Assembly: GCF_025655475.1 (NCBI RefSeq)
Contig: NZ_JAHTIK010000001.1
Location: forward strand, 6,063,086-6,127,085
Direction of reading: 5' to 3'
Source of the DNA: Kitasatospora sp. DSM 101779
GTDB lineage: Bacteria; Actinomycetota; Actinomycetes; Streptomycetales; Streptomycetaceae
Length of the DNA: 64,000 nucleotides
How positions within the stretch are numbered: the first letter of the stretch is position 1; each line of letters starts with the position of its first letter. A program made the translations under genes and the position numbers. The notes under the pieces were generated by a model. The model was not told the DNA's origin, did not search any database, and saw nothing but the letters and a program-made list of their open reading frames with translations. Below are positions 9,301 to 16,805 of this stretch, one piece after another.

Positions 9301-10211
9301 ATGAACCGTCCCCGTACCGTCGACCTGGTCCTGGAGTGGGTCGCAGGGGCGGAGCCGGGCGACGCACTGGCCGTCCCGGGTTCCGGTGACGCGCTGCGGG
9401 CGGCTGCCGCGCGGCTGCCGGGCAGGGTCGTGACCGTGGACTGCGCCGGCCGGTCGGCGCGGGCGGTCGCCGTGGACGTCCTCGCCGGGCTCGGTGTTCC
9501 CGTGACCGAGGACAGCGGCCGGCCCCACTGGCGAAGCTGATCGGACGCGTCCGGGGCACGGCCACGGTGCTGCTGATCGACGTGCACCGGGCCGGCCGCC
9601 ACCACCCCGGCGCACAGCCCGGCCGGATCGTCGGCCTGCTGGTGGAGGCGCTGCTGAGCGCCGGCAGGGTCAGGGTGGTCGCCGGGACCGGCGAGGACAC
9701 CCCGGCGCCGCCCTCGGGATGGGAGGTCCTGCCCGTCCCCCCGGGCGGAGACGGCCCGTGCCCGGAGCCGCGGCCGTACGACCCGGCCGAGCTGCCCCGA
9801 CTGATCGAGCAGCCGGCCTTCCTCGCCCGCACACCGCGCGAGGACCTGCTGGACGCCATGGCGGTGTGCTGGCCCGCCGGAGTACCGGCCGGCACGCTCG
9901 CCGAGGACATCCACCACCTCGAACGGCTCGGCGTGGAGCCGGGGCCCGCGGACACCGACGAGTGGATCTCCTGGCTGCACCTGCACCTGCACCTGCTCCT
10001 GACCGGCCGCGGACACCCGGAACGAGCCCTGGAGCTGGTCGCCCCCGGCGGCACCTACCTGATCGACGACCTGCTGCCGCTGCCCGACTGGCCCGCCGAA
10101 CACACCGCCGCCGTCCGACGGATCGTCGGACACCTGACGGAACACCCGGCCCTCCGGACCGTCCGCCTCGCCTGGTCGACCGGCCTGCTCATGGCCGTCA
10201 GGACGGCCTGA
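9301..10211 (+). pseudogene. Frameshifted composite remnant of ATPase and SUKH-4 N-terminal domain
   Basis: An ATG frame at 9301 ends at TGA 9538-9540, but the protein continues in another frame from 9527 (PLAKLIGRVRGTATVLLIDV) to 10211. Adding one C to the run CCCC at 9523-9526 would join the two into about 303 residues. The first part resembles the N-terminal region of the ATPase encoded at 6119 (CAGRSARAVAVDVLAGLGV; LLIDVHRAG against LVVPDVDRAG) but has no usable P-loop. The second part repeats the N-terminal domain of the SUKH-4 protein (TLAEDIHHLERLGV against TLAEDIHHLDRLGV). It is therefore a paralogous composite, broken by a one-base change or by a sequencing error in the C-run. It lies 13 bp after the preceding gene, at the end of the operon. 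Confidence 0.65.
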
Positions 10212-10290
10212 CGTCCCTCGGGCCGCATCCGAACGACCGCCGTGGATGACGTGATCGCGCCCTTTACGGGCTCCCTACCCGGAACGGGGT

Positions 10291-10296
10291 TAGGGT
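10291..10296 (+). promoter_or_regulatory. Candidate -10 box (TAGGGT) of a leaderless start
   Basis: TAGGGT fits TANNNT and ends 8 nt before the ATG at 10305, the spacing seen for leaderless mRNAs in Streptomyces. There is no good ribosome binding site before this ATG. No clear -35 element was found. Confidence 0.45.
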
Positions 10297-10304
10297 CGGT
10301 GGCC

Positions 10305-13082
10305 ATGGGGTTCGGGTGGGCCCGGCGCCACCGCCGGCTGGGACGGCGTGCGCTGGTGGCATGGGTGGTTGCGGCGGTGCTGGTCGTCGTGGGGGCGATC
10401 GGCACCGCCGCCGGCGGTTCCGGGCCCGAGGTGCGCCAGGAGGACCGCTTCCTCGACATGCCCGAAACAGCGGGCGGCGGCGCGACCGTCCGCATCGACA
10501 CCTCGTTCTTCACCACCGGCACCTCGCCGCGCCCGGCGATCCTGCTGGCGCACGGCTTCGGCGGTTCCAAGGAGGGCGAACGCGACCGGGCCCGGCAGCT
10601 CGCCCGCGCCGGGTACGCCGTCCTCACCTGGTCCGCCCGCGGCTTCGGCCACTCCGGCGGCAGGATCGGCCTGGACGCCCCGGACCGCGAGATCCGGGAC
10701 GTCACCCGGCTCGTCGACTGGCTCGCGAAGCGGCCCGAGGTGCAGCTCGACAGGGCCGGCGACCCGCGGGTCGGCATCACCGGCGCCTCCTACGGCGGCG
10801 GGGCCGCCCTGCTCGGCGCCGCCTACGACCCGCGGATCGACGCGGTCGCCGCCGGCATCACCTGGTGGAACCTCGCCGACGCGCTCTTCCCGCAGGCCGC
10901 CCAGGGCTCCACCGCCGCCGACGGCGTCTTCAAGAAGCTCTGGGCCGGGCTGTTCTTCACCACCGGCTCGGCCGGCGCACCCACCGGCGGGTCCTCCGGC
11001 GCGCCCAGGGACGGACAGCCGGACGGACAGACGGACGGTCAGCAGGGCACGGTCGGCTGCGGCCGGTTCCTCGACGAACTCTGTGCCATGTACAACCGGG
11101 TCGCCGCGGCGGGCCGTCCCGACGCGGAGGCCGTCGCGGTGCTGGACAAGTCCAGTCCGTCCTCGGTCGCCGACCGGATCAAGGTGCCCACCCTCGTCGT
11201 CCAGGGCCAGCAGGACTCGCTCTTCCCGCTCGACCAGGGCGACCGGATCGCGAAGGCCGTCGCCGCCAACGGCGCCCCCGTCGCCGTCGACTGGTTCGCC
11301 GGCGGCCACGACGGCGGCACCGAGGGCAGCGAGCGCACCGACGCCCGGGTCACCGCCTGGTTCGACCACTACCTGGCCGGCAAGTCCACCGGCACCGGCC
11401 CCGCCTTCCGGGTCACCCGCACCGGCGGCGTCGACTCGACCGGCTTCCAGGCCGTGCTGCGCGGTGCCGACGCCGACGCGTACCCCGGCCTGGGAGGCAC
11501 CGCCACCCGCACCGTCGAGCTCGCCGGACGCGAGCAGACGATCGCCAACCCGCCCGGCGGCGCCCCGCCGAACATCTCCACCGTCCCCGGCATCGGCGCG
11601 CTCTCCCAGGCCGCCGCCCTCGGCAGCGGCCTCGCCCTCGACTTCCCCGGCCAGTACGCCGCGTTCGACTCCGACCCGCTGACCGCCGGGCTCGACCTCA
11701 CCGGGCAGGCCCGGGTCTCCGTCACGGTGCACGCCGACCGGCCCGACGCGGTGCTCTTCGCCAAGCTCTACGACCTCGGCGCGGACGGCAAGCAGACCCT
11801 GCCGCAGCAGCTCGTCGCACCGCTGCGGGTCACCGGTGCCGACGCGCCCGGCGGCCGCACCGTGCAGATCGCGCTTCCCGCCGTCGACCACTCCTTCCCG
11901 GCCGGGCACCGGCTGCGGCTCGTCCTCGCCTCCACCGACCTGGCCTACGCCTCCCCGGCGCAGCCCGCCACCTACACCGTCTCCGCCGCCGGGCCGGTCA
12001 CCGTCCCGACCGTCGCGGGCCTGCACACCGAGGCCGCCCCGCTGCCCGCCCGGGTCTGGGTGCTGCCGCTGCTCGCCGTCGCCGTCGCGGCCGGGCTGCT
12101 CCTGCTGCGCCGCCGGCGCCGCCCGCAGCTGCCCGCCGACCCGGCGCTGGCCGGCGTCCCGCTGCAGATCACCGGCCTCAGCAAGCGCTACAAGGGCGCC
12201 GCCGACCGGTACGCGGTGCGCGAGCTGTCCTTCCGCGCCGAACAGGGCCAGGTGCTCGGCCTGCTCGGCCCGAACGGCGCCGGCAAGACCACCACCCTGC
12301 GCATGCTGATGGGCCTGATCCGCCCCGACGAGGGCGAGATCCGGATCTTCGGGCACGCGGTGCGGGCGGGGGCGCCCGTCCTGTCGCGGGTCGGCGCCTT
12401 CGTCGAGGGTGCGGGCTTCCTGCCGCACCTCACCGGCCGCGCCAACCTGGAGCTGTACTGGCAGGCCACCGGCCGCCCCGCCGAGGACGCCCACCTGGAC
12501 GAGGCACTCGCCATCGCCGACCTCGGCGAGGCCCTCGACCGTGCCGTCCGGACGTACTCCCAGGGCATGCGGCAGCGCCTCGCCATCGCCCAGGCCATGC
12601 TCGGGCTGCCCGACCTGCTGATCCTCGACGAGCCGACCAACGGCCTCGACCCGCCGCAGATCCGCGAGATGCGCGAGGTGATGATCCGCTACGCCGCCGG
12701 GGGCCGCACCGTCATCGTCTCCAGCCACCTGCTGTCCGAGGTCGAGCAGAGCTGCACCCACCTCGTCGTCATGGACCGCGGCCGGCTGGTCACCGCCGGA
12801 GCCGTCGGCGAGATCGTCGGCGGCGGCGAGCAGCTGCTCGTCTCCACCGCGCCCGGCCACGGCCGCGAGGAGCTCGCGGCGGCCGCCGGCAAGCTCGCCG
12901 CGCTCGACGGCGTCGTCTCGGCGGAGGCGGTCGACGGCGGCCTGCTCGTCCGCCTCGACGACGGTGGCAGCGCCGCGCGGCTGGTCGTCGAACTCGTCCG
13001 CCTGGAGGTGCCCGTGACGGGCGTCGGCCCGCAGCGCCGCCTGGAGGACGCCTTCCTGTCCCTGATCGGAGGCCCGGCATGA
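10305..13082 (+). CDS. Peptidase S15/X-Pro-like alpha/beta-hydrolase fused to ABC transporter ATP-binding domain
   Basis: The product has 925 residues. A hydrophobic anchor (about 20-40) is followed by an alpha/beta-hydrolase domain with LAHGFGGSK and a nucleophile elbow GASYGG; the triad is S162, D304 and H335 (AGGHDGG). A jelly-roll PepX_C-like domain spans about 445-570, then one membrane helix (about 588-605, LPLLAVAVAAGLLLL) and a C-terminal ABC ATPase with Walker A GPNGAGKTT (about 655), signature YSQGMRQRL, Walker B LLILDEPTNGLD and switch His SSHLLSE. The topology suggests the hydrolase outside the membrane and the ATPase inside. The ATG at 10305 is preferred over a GTG at 10242 because it starts just before the basic anchor. 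The permease gene overlaps its stop codon. The substrate is unknown; the fusion suggests that cleavage and transport are coupled. Confidence 0.85.
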   Translation: MGFGWARRHRRLGRRALVAWVVAAVLVVVGAIGTAAGGSGPEVRQEDRFLDMPETAGGGATVRIDTSFFTTGTSPRPAILLAHGFGGSKEGERDRARQLARAGYAVLTWSARGFGHSGGRIGLDAPDREIRDVTRLVDWLAKRPEVQLDRAGDPRVGITGASYGGGAALLGAAYDPRIDAVAAGITWWNLADALFPQAAQGSTAADGVFKKLWAGLFFTTGSAGAPTGGSSGAPRDGQPDGQTDGQQGTVGCGRFLDELCAMYNRVAAAGRPDAEAVAVLDKSSPSSVADRIKVPTLVVQGQQDSLFPLDQGDRIAKAVAANGAPVAVDWFAGGHDGGTEGSERTDARVTAWFDHYLAGKSTGTGPAFRVTRTGGVDSTGFQAVLRGADADAYPGLGGTATRTVELAGREQTIANPPGGAPPNISTVPGIGALSQAAALGSGLALDFPGQYAAFDSDPLTAGLDLTGQARVSVTVHADRPDAVLFAKLYDLGADGKQTLPQQLVAPLRVTGADAPGGRTVQIALPAVDHSFPAGHRLRLVLASTDLAYASPAQPATYTVSAAGPVTVPTVAGLHTEAAPLPARVWVLPLLAVAVAAGLLLLRRRRRPQLPADPALAGVPLQITGLSKRYKGAADRYAVRELSFRAEQGQVLGLLGPNGAGKTTTLRMLMGLIRPDEGEIRIFGHAVRAGAPVLSRVGAFVEGAGFLPHLTGRANLELYWQATGRPAEDAHLDEALAIADLGEALDRAVRTYSQGMRQRLAIAQAMLGLPDLLILDEPTNGLDPPQIREMREVMIRYAAGGRTVIVSSHLLSEVEQSCTHLVVMDRGRLVTAGAVGEIVGGGEQLLVSTAPGHGREELAAAAGKLAALDGVVSAEAVDGGLLVRLDDGGSAARLVVELVRLEVPVTGVGPQRRLEDAFLSLIGGPA

Positions 13083-13945
13083 GCAGCACCGCACCCGCTC
13101 CTGCCGCGGAGTCGGCGGCGGGCTACACCGCCCGCCGTACCCTGCCGCTGCGCGTCGAGGCGGTCCGCCAACTGCGGCGACGGCGCACTCTGGTGATCGG
13201 CGGGCTGCTCGCCGCGCTGCCGTTCGTCATCCTCGCGGCGTTCCAGATCGGCGGCACCCCCGACCGGCCGGACCGCACCACCTTCATCGAGCTCGCCACC
13301 TCCTCCGGGCCGAACTTCGCCGCCACCCTGCTCTTCATGGGCACCGGATTCCTGCTGGTCATCCCGGTCGCGCTCTTCTGCGGCGACACCGTCGCCTCGG
13401 AGGCCGGCTGGTCCTCGCTGCGCTACCTGCTGGCCGCGCCGGTGCCCCGGGCCAGGCTGCTGGCCCGCAAGTTCACCGTCGGGCTGGTGTTCTCCGCCGC
13501 CGCGATCGTGCTGCTGCCGCTGGTCGGCCTGGCCGTCGGCACCGCCGCCTACGGCTGGGGCGACCTGAAGCTGCCGACCGGCACCAGCCTGCCCGCCGCC
13601 ACCGCGCTGCCCCGGCTCGGCCTGGCCGTCTGCTACGTGATCCTCGCCGAACTCGTCATCGCGGCCCTGGCGTTCTGGCTCTCCACCGCCACCGACGCCC
13701 CGCTCGGCGCGGTCGGCGGCGCGGTCTTCCTGTCCATCATCACCGGCGTCCTGGACGCCGTCACCGCCCTCGGCGACCTCCGCGAGTGGCTCCCGGCCCA
13801 CTGGCAGTACGCCTGGGCCGACGCCCTCCAACCCCACCTCGAATGGGGCGGCATGATCCAGGGCGTCTCACTCTCCGTCTCCTACGCGGTCGTCCTGCTC
13901 GCCCTCGCCTTCCGCGGCTTCGCCCGCAAGGACGTGGTCTCCTGA
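13079..13945 (+). CDS. ABC-2 type transporter permease
   Basis: The product has 288 residues. Its ATG overlaps the previous stop codon as ATGA, so translation is coupled to the hydrolase-ATPase fusion. About six membrane helices are visible: LVIGGLLAALPFVILAAF, FAATLLFMGTGFLLVIPVALF, GLVFSAAAIVLLPLVGLAVG, LAVCYVILAELVIAALAFW, GAVGGAVFLSIITGVLDAV and the C-terminal VSYAVVLLALAF. The segment DTVASEAGWSSLRYLLAAPVPR is typical of ABC-2 permeases. It presumably forms the channel for the fused ATPase upstream. Direction and substrate are not known, though export is usual for this class. Confidence 0.88.
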   Translation: MSSTAPAPAAESAAGYTARRTLPLRVEAVRQLRRRRTLVIGGLLAALPFVILAAFQIGGTPDRPDRTTFIELATSSGPNFAATLLFMGTGFLLVIPVALFCGDTVASEAGWSSLRYLLAAPVPRARLLARKFTVGLVFSAAAIVLLPLVGLAVGTAAYGWGDLKLPTGTSLPAATALPRLGLAVCYVILAELVIAALAFWLSTATDAPLGAVGGAVFLSIITGVLDAVTALGDLREWLPAHWQYAWADALQPHLEWGGMIQGVSLSVSYAVVLLALAFRGFARKDVVS

Positions 13946-13973
13946 CGCACCGCCCGGCCCGGTCACGCCGCCG

Positions 13974-14012
13974 GGGCGGCGCACTCCGACCGGGTGTCGG
14001 TGTGCGCCGCCC
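13974..14012. terminator. Bidirectional hairpin terminator
   Basis: An 11-bp plus 5-bp stem with one T:T mismatch and a 5-nt loop; the left arm begins GGGCGGCGCAC. It lies between convergent permease genes and can serve both. There is no long T-tract, as is usual for streptomycete terminators. Confidence 0.75.
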
Positions 14013-14027
14013 GCGTGGTCCCGGCCT

Positions 14028-14804
14028 TCACTTCGGGTCGCGGTTGAAGGTCGAGGTCGACCAGAGGTAGCCGAGGACGGAGAGACCGAGGCACCAGGCG
14101 ACGGCGATCCACCAGTTGTTGCCGATGCCGGTGCCGAGCAGCAGGCCGCGCAGGGTCTCGATGGCGGGGGTGAACGGCTGGTACTGGGCGACCGGCTGGA
14201 ACCAGCCCGGCATGGAGTGCAGCGGGACGAAGGCGCTGGACAGCAGCGGCAGCAGGATCAGCGGCATGGCGTTGTTGCTGGCGGCTTCGGCGTTGGGGCT
14301 GACCAGGCCCATGCCGACGGCGATCCAGGTGAGGGCGGTGGCGAAGAGGACGAGCAGGCCGAGGGCGGCGAGTCCCTCCGGCACGGTGGCGTGGGTGGGG
14401 CGGAAGCCGATGGCGAAGCCGACGGCGCCGACCAACAGGACGCTGACGACGGACTGCAGGACGCTGCCGAGGACGTGGCCGACGAGGACCGAGGGGCGGT
14501 GGATCGCCATGGTGCGGAAGCGGGCGATGATGCCCTCGGTCATGTCGTTGGAGACGGACACCGCGGTGCCGATGGTGGTCGAGCCGATGGTCATCAGCAG
14601 GATGCCCGGGACGATGTAGGCGATGTAGGTGTCGCGGCCCGCACCGCCGCTCATGGTGTTGCCGAAGATGTAGACGAAGAGCAGCAGCAGCATGACCGGG
14701 GTGAGCAGCAGGTTCAGTGTCAGGGAGGGGTAGCGGCGGGCGTGCAGGAGGTTGCGGCGCAGCATGGTGGCGCAGTCGCGGACGGCGAGGGAGGCGGTGC
14801 TCAT
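14028..14804 (-). CDS. ABC-2 permease, DrrB-like
   Basis: The product is a 258-residue membrane protein of the DrrB (daunorubicin/drug exporter) family. After a basic N-terminus (MLRRNLLHARRYPSL) it has six hydrophobic segments, among them LLLTPVMLLLLFVYIFG and YIVPGILLMTIGSTTIGTAV, and the family motif DMTEGIIARFRTMAIHR. The region FVPLHSMPGWFQPVAQYQP is also typical. Its ATG overlaps the stop codon of the DrrA-like ATPase gene as ATGA. The pair probably exports a hydrophobic compound such as an antibiotic or lipid; the true substrate is unknown. Confidence 0.9.
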   Translation of the reverse strand: MSTASLAVRDCATMLRRNLLHARRYPSLTLNLLLTPVMLLLLFVYIFGNTMSGGAGRDTYIAYIVPGILLMTIGSTTIGTAVSVSNDMTEGIIARFRTMAIHRPSVLVGHVLGSVLQSVVSVLLVGAVGFAIGFRPTHATVPEGLAALGLLVLFATALTWIAVGMGLVSPNAEAASNNAMPLILLPLLSSAFVPLHSMPGWFQPVAQYQPFTPAIETLRGLLLGTGIGNNWWIAVAWCLGLSVLGYLWSTSTFNRDPK

Positions 14805-15757
14805 CGGGCTGGCTCCTGGGTTTGGTGGGGGAGGGTGGCGTCGCCGGTGAGGGCGAAGAAGACGTCGTCGAGGTCGGGGGTGTGGACGGTGAGTTCGTCG
14901 GCCTGGATGCCGGCGGTGTCCAGTCGGTCGAGGACGGTGCGCAGGGCGTGCTGGCTGCCGTCACTGGGCAGTTGCAGGGCGAGTGCCTCGTCGTTGCGGG
15001 CGGCCCCGTGCAGGGCCGAGGCTGCGGACCGGTAGGCGGTGGGGTCGGTGAAGCGGAGGCGGATGTGTCCGCCGGGGACGAGTCGTTTGAGTTCGTCGGC
15101 GGTGCCTTCGGCGGCGATCCGGCCGTCGTTGAGCACGGCGATGCGGTCGGCGAGTTCGTCGGCCTCCTGCAGGTACTGGGTGGTGAGGAAGACGGTGGCG
15201 CCGCCGGTGACCAGCTCGCGGACGATCTGCCACATGGTGTGCCGGGAGCGGGGGTCGAGGCCGGTGGTCGGCTCGTCCAGGAAGATGACCCGTGGTGCGC
15301 CGACCAGGGTCATGGCGATGTCGAGGCGGCGTTTCATGCCGCCGGAGTAGGTGGAGGCGGGTTTCTTCGCCGCGTCGGTGAGGTTGAAGCGTTCCAGGAG
15401 TTCGGTGGCGGCGCGTTGTCCCTCGGGCTTGGGGAGGTGGTGCAGGTCGGCCATGAGGAGCATGTTCTCCTCGCCGGTGATCAGGCCGTCGACGGCGGAG
15501 AACTGGCCGGTGACGCCGATGGTGGCGCGGACGGCCTGTGGGTGGGTGGTGAGGTCGTGGCCGGCGATGCGGGCGGTGCCGCCGTCGGCGGTGACGAGGG
15601 TGGAGAGGATCTTGACGGCGGTGGTCTTGCCGGCGCCGTTCGGGCCGAGCAGGGCGAAGATCGTCCCTTCCGGGACGGCCAGGTCGATGCCGTCGAGGAC
15701 GGTCTTGTCGCCGTAGGACTTGCGCAGCCCGTCGGCTGCAATGGCCAGGTCGGTCAT
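14801..15757 (-). CDS. ABC transporter ATP-binding protein, DrrA-like
   Basis: The product has 318 residues. Walker A is GPNGAGKTT at about 40, the Q-loop region is GVTGQFSAVDGLITGEENMLL, the signature YSGGMKRRLDIAM, and Walker B VIFLDEPTTGLDPRSRHTMW. FLTTQYLQEADELADRI follows, with Gln at the usual switch-His position; this is a DrrA-family hallmark. The C-terminal 90 residues form the extra DrrA domain. It powers the DrrB-like permease encoded directly downstream. The upstream neighbour is a DUF4097-type gene 15 bp away, so all three form one operon. Confidence 0.92.
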   Translation of the reverse strand: MTDLAIAADGLRKSYGDKTVLDGIDLAVPEGTIFALLGPNGAGKTTAVKILSTLVTADGGTARIAGHDLTTHPQAVRATIGVTGQFSAVDGLITGEENMLLMADLHHLPKPEGQRAATELLERFNLTDAAKKPASTYSGGMKRRLDIAMTLVGAPRVIFLDEPTTGLDPRSRHTMWQIVRELVTGGATVFLTTQYLQEADELADRIAVLNDGRIAAEGTADELKRLVPGGHIRLRFTDPTAYRSAASALHGAARNDEALALQLPSDGSQHALRTVLDRLDTAGIQADELTVHTPDLDDVFFALTGDATLPHQTQEPAR

Positions 15758-15772
15758 GGCGGGTGTTCCTCC

Positions 15773-16444
15773 TTACAGGCTGCGGGCGGTGATGTCGCCG
15801 TGGGCGGTGGTCGCGCGGACGGTCACGGCGGCGTCGGCGCCGTCGGTGTTCTTCAGGGCGTTGGTGATCCGGCCGTGGGCGGTGCCGGCGTCCAGCGAGG
15901 CGGATACGCCGCGGGCGACGCCGACCTCGATCCCGCCGGAGAGGGTGTGCAGCACGAGGGCGCCGTGGACGGCCTCGGTGATACGGAGGTCGCCCTGCTG
16001 GGTGCTGATCTCGGCGGGGCCGGTGAGGCGGCCGAGCCGGACGTCGCCGGACTGGAGGGTGAGTCGGGCGGCGGACGCCTCGTCGAGTTCGACCGAGCCC
16101 TGCGCGATCTCGACGGTGACGTCGCCGAGGCGTCCGGTGCCGTGGAACTCGGCGGCGGCGCCCTTGGCCTCGATGCGGGAGCCGGTGGGCAGGTGGACGG
16201 TCACGGCGACGGAGCCGGAGGTGCCGAGGATCCGGTTCTTCGCCGTGGGGGCCTCGATCCGCAGCACACCGTCGTGGTGGGCGACCTCGATCAGCTCGGC
16301 CGCCTTCACGTCGCGGCTCTTCGAGGCGTCCGCGGGCAGGACCTCGACGGTGGTGTCGGGCCGGTCGGCGGCGACGATGCGGATGCGTCCCGCGGGGATG
16401 TCCAGGACGACGGCGGCCGGGCCGGCGGTGGCGAACTTCTGCAT
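15773..16444 (-). CDS. DUF4097-family beta-helix protein
   Basis: The product has 223 residues. The ATG at 16444 is preferred because AAGGAG precedes it at the right distance; upstream in-frame starts lack such a site. The sequence is a run of short beta strands (SRIEAKGAAAEFHGTGRLGDVTVEIAQGSVELDEA...LQSGDVRLGRLTGPAEISTQQGDLRI), the repetitive right-handed pattern of DUF4097 adhesin-like proteins. No signal peptide is visible, so a cytoplasmic location is likely. It heads an operon with the DrrA/DrrB-like exporter, an arrangement often seen in actinobacteria. Its function is not established. Confidence 0.85.
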   Translation of the reverse strand: MQKFATAGPAAVVLDIPAGRIRIVAADRPDTTVEVLPADASKSRDVKAAELIEVAHHDGVLRIEAPTAKNRILGTSGSVAVTVHLPTGSRIEAKGAAAEFHGTGRLGDVTVEIAQGSVELDEASAARLTLQSGDVRLGRLTGPAEISTQQGDLRITEAVHGALVLHTLSGGIEVGVARGVSASLDAGTAHGRITNALKNTDGADAAVTVRATTAHGDITARSL

Positions 16445-16481
16445 GGTGCTCTCCTTGGACTGGCTGTTTCCGATGGCGGAA

Positions 16482-16510
16482 ACGCTACGTTGCATTCGCG
16501 AATCAGGCAA
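16482..16510 (-). promoter_or_regulatory. Promoter with operator-like palindrome for the DUF4097-drrAB operon
   Basis: Read on the minus strand, TTGCCT (16505-16510) is spaced 17 bp from TAGCGT (16482-16487), a good vegetative promoter 37 nt before the start codon. The perfect palindrome ATTCGCGAAT (16494-16503) lies inside the spacer, where a bound repressor would block RNA polymerase. Related elements occur upstream: TTGCATTCG at 16490-16498 and its complement at 16579-16587, and ATTGCAACG at 16561-16569 with its complement at 16604-16612. Confidence 0.6.
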
Positions 16511-16805
16511 CGATGGGACTGTCCAAAATTGGCATCATGGCAGGTTAATGACGGGAAATCATTGCAACGGCCCTGAATCGAATGCAATGCACCGGATGGG
16601 ATTCGTTGCAATGGATGGAGAGTGAACGCTATGCGGGGCAGGGGCCGTTAAATCACTGGCAGGCCCGGCCGGGGCTGCACTAGGGTCGCCGTGCGGGCGG
16701 CTCCGCGGCGTGCTTCCTTCTCCTTCCTCTCCGAAAAGAACCAGCGCACCCCCTCTCCGCCCCCTCTTCCTCTCCTGCCTTCGCATCCCTCGGGGGATTC
16801 TCCGT
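16511..16805. promoter_or_regulatory. Divergent intergenic region with inverted repeats
   Basis: This region between the divergent DUF4097 and RING-protein genes is A+T-richer than its surroundings up to about 16660. It holds two inverted-repeat pairs (ATTGCAACG/CGTTGCAAT and CGAATGCAA, matching the promoter element). TAGGGT at 16681-16686 could be the -10 box for the rightward gene, leaving a leader of about 110 nt. No regulator gene is adjacent. Confidence 0.45.

Noticed and set aside
9523..9526. Programmed ribosomal frameshift at CCCC
   Set aside because: No slippery heptamer or following stem-loop typical of such sites was recognised; a simple one-base change or sequencing error is more likely.
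14717..16576. Plus-strand frame opposite the drrA and DUF4097 genes
   Set aside because: Gly/Val/Asp-rich antisense shadow; the minus strand has clear ABC motifs and a ribosome site.
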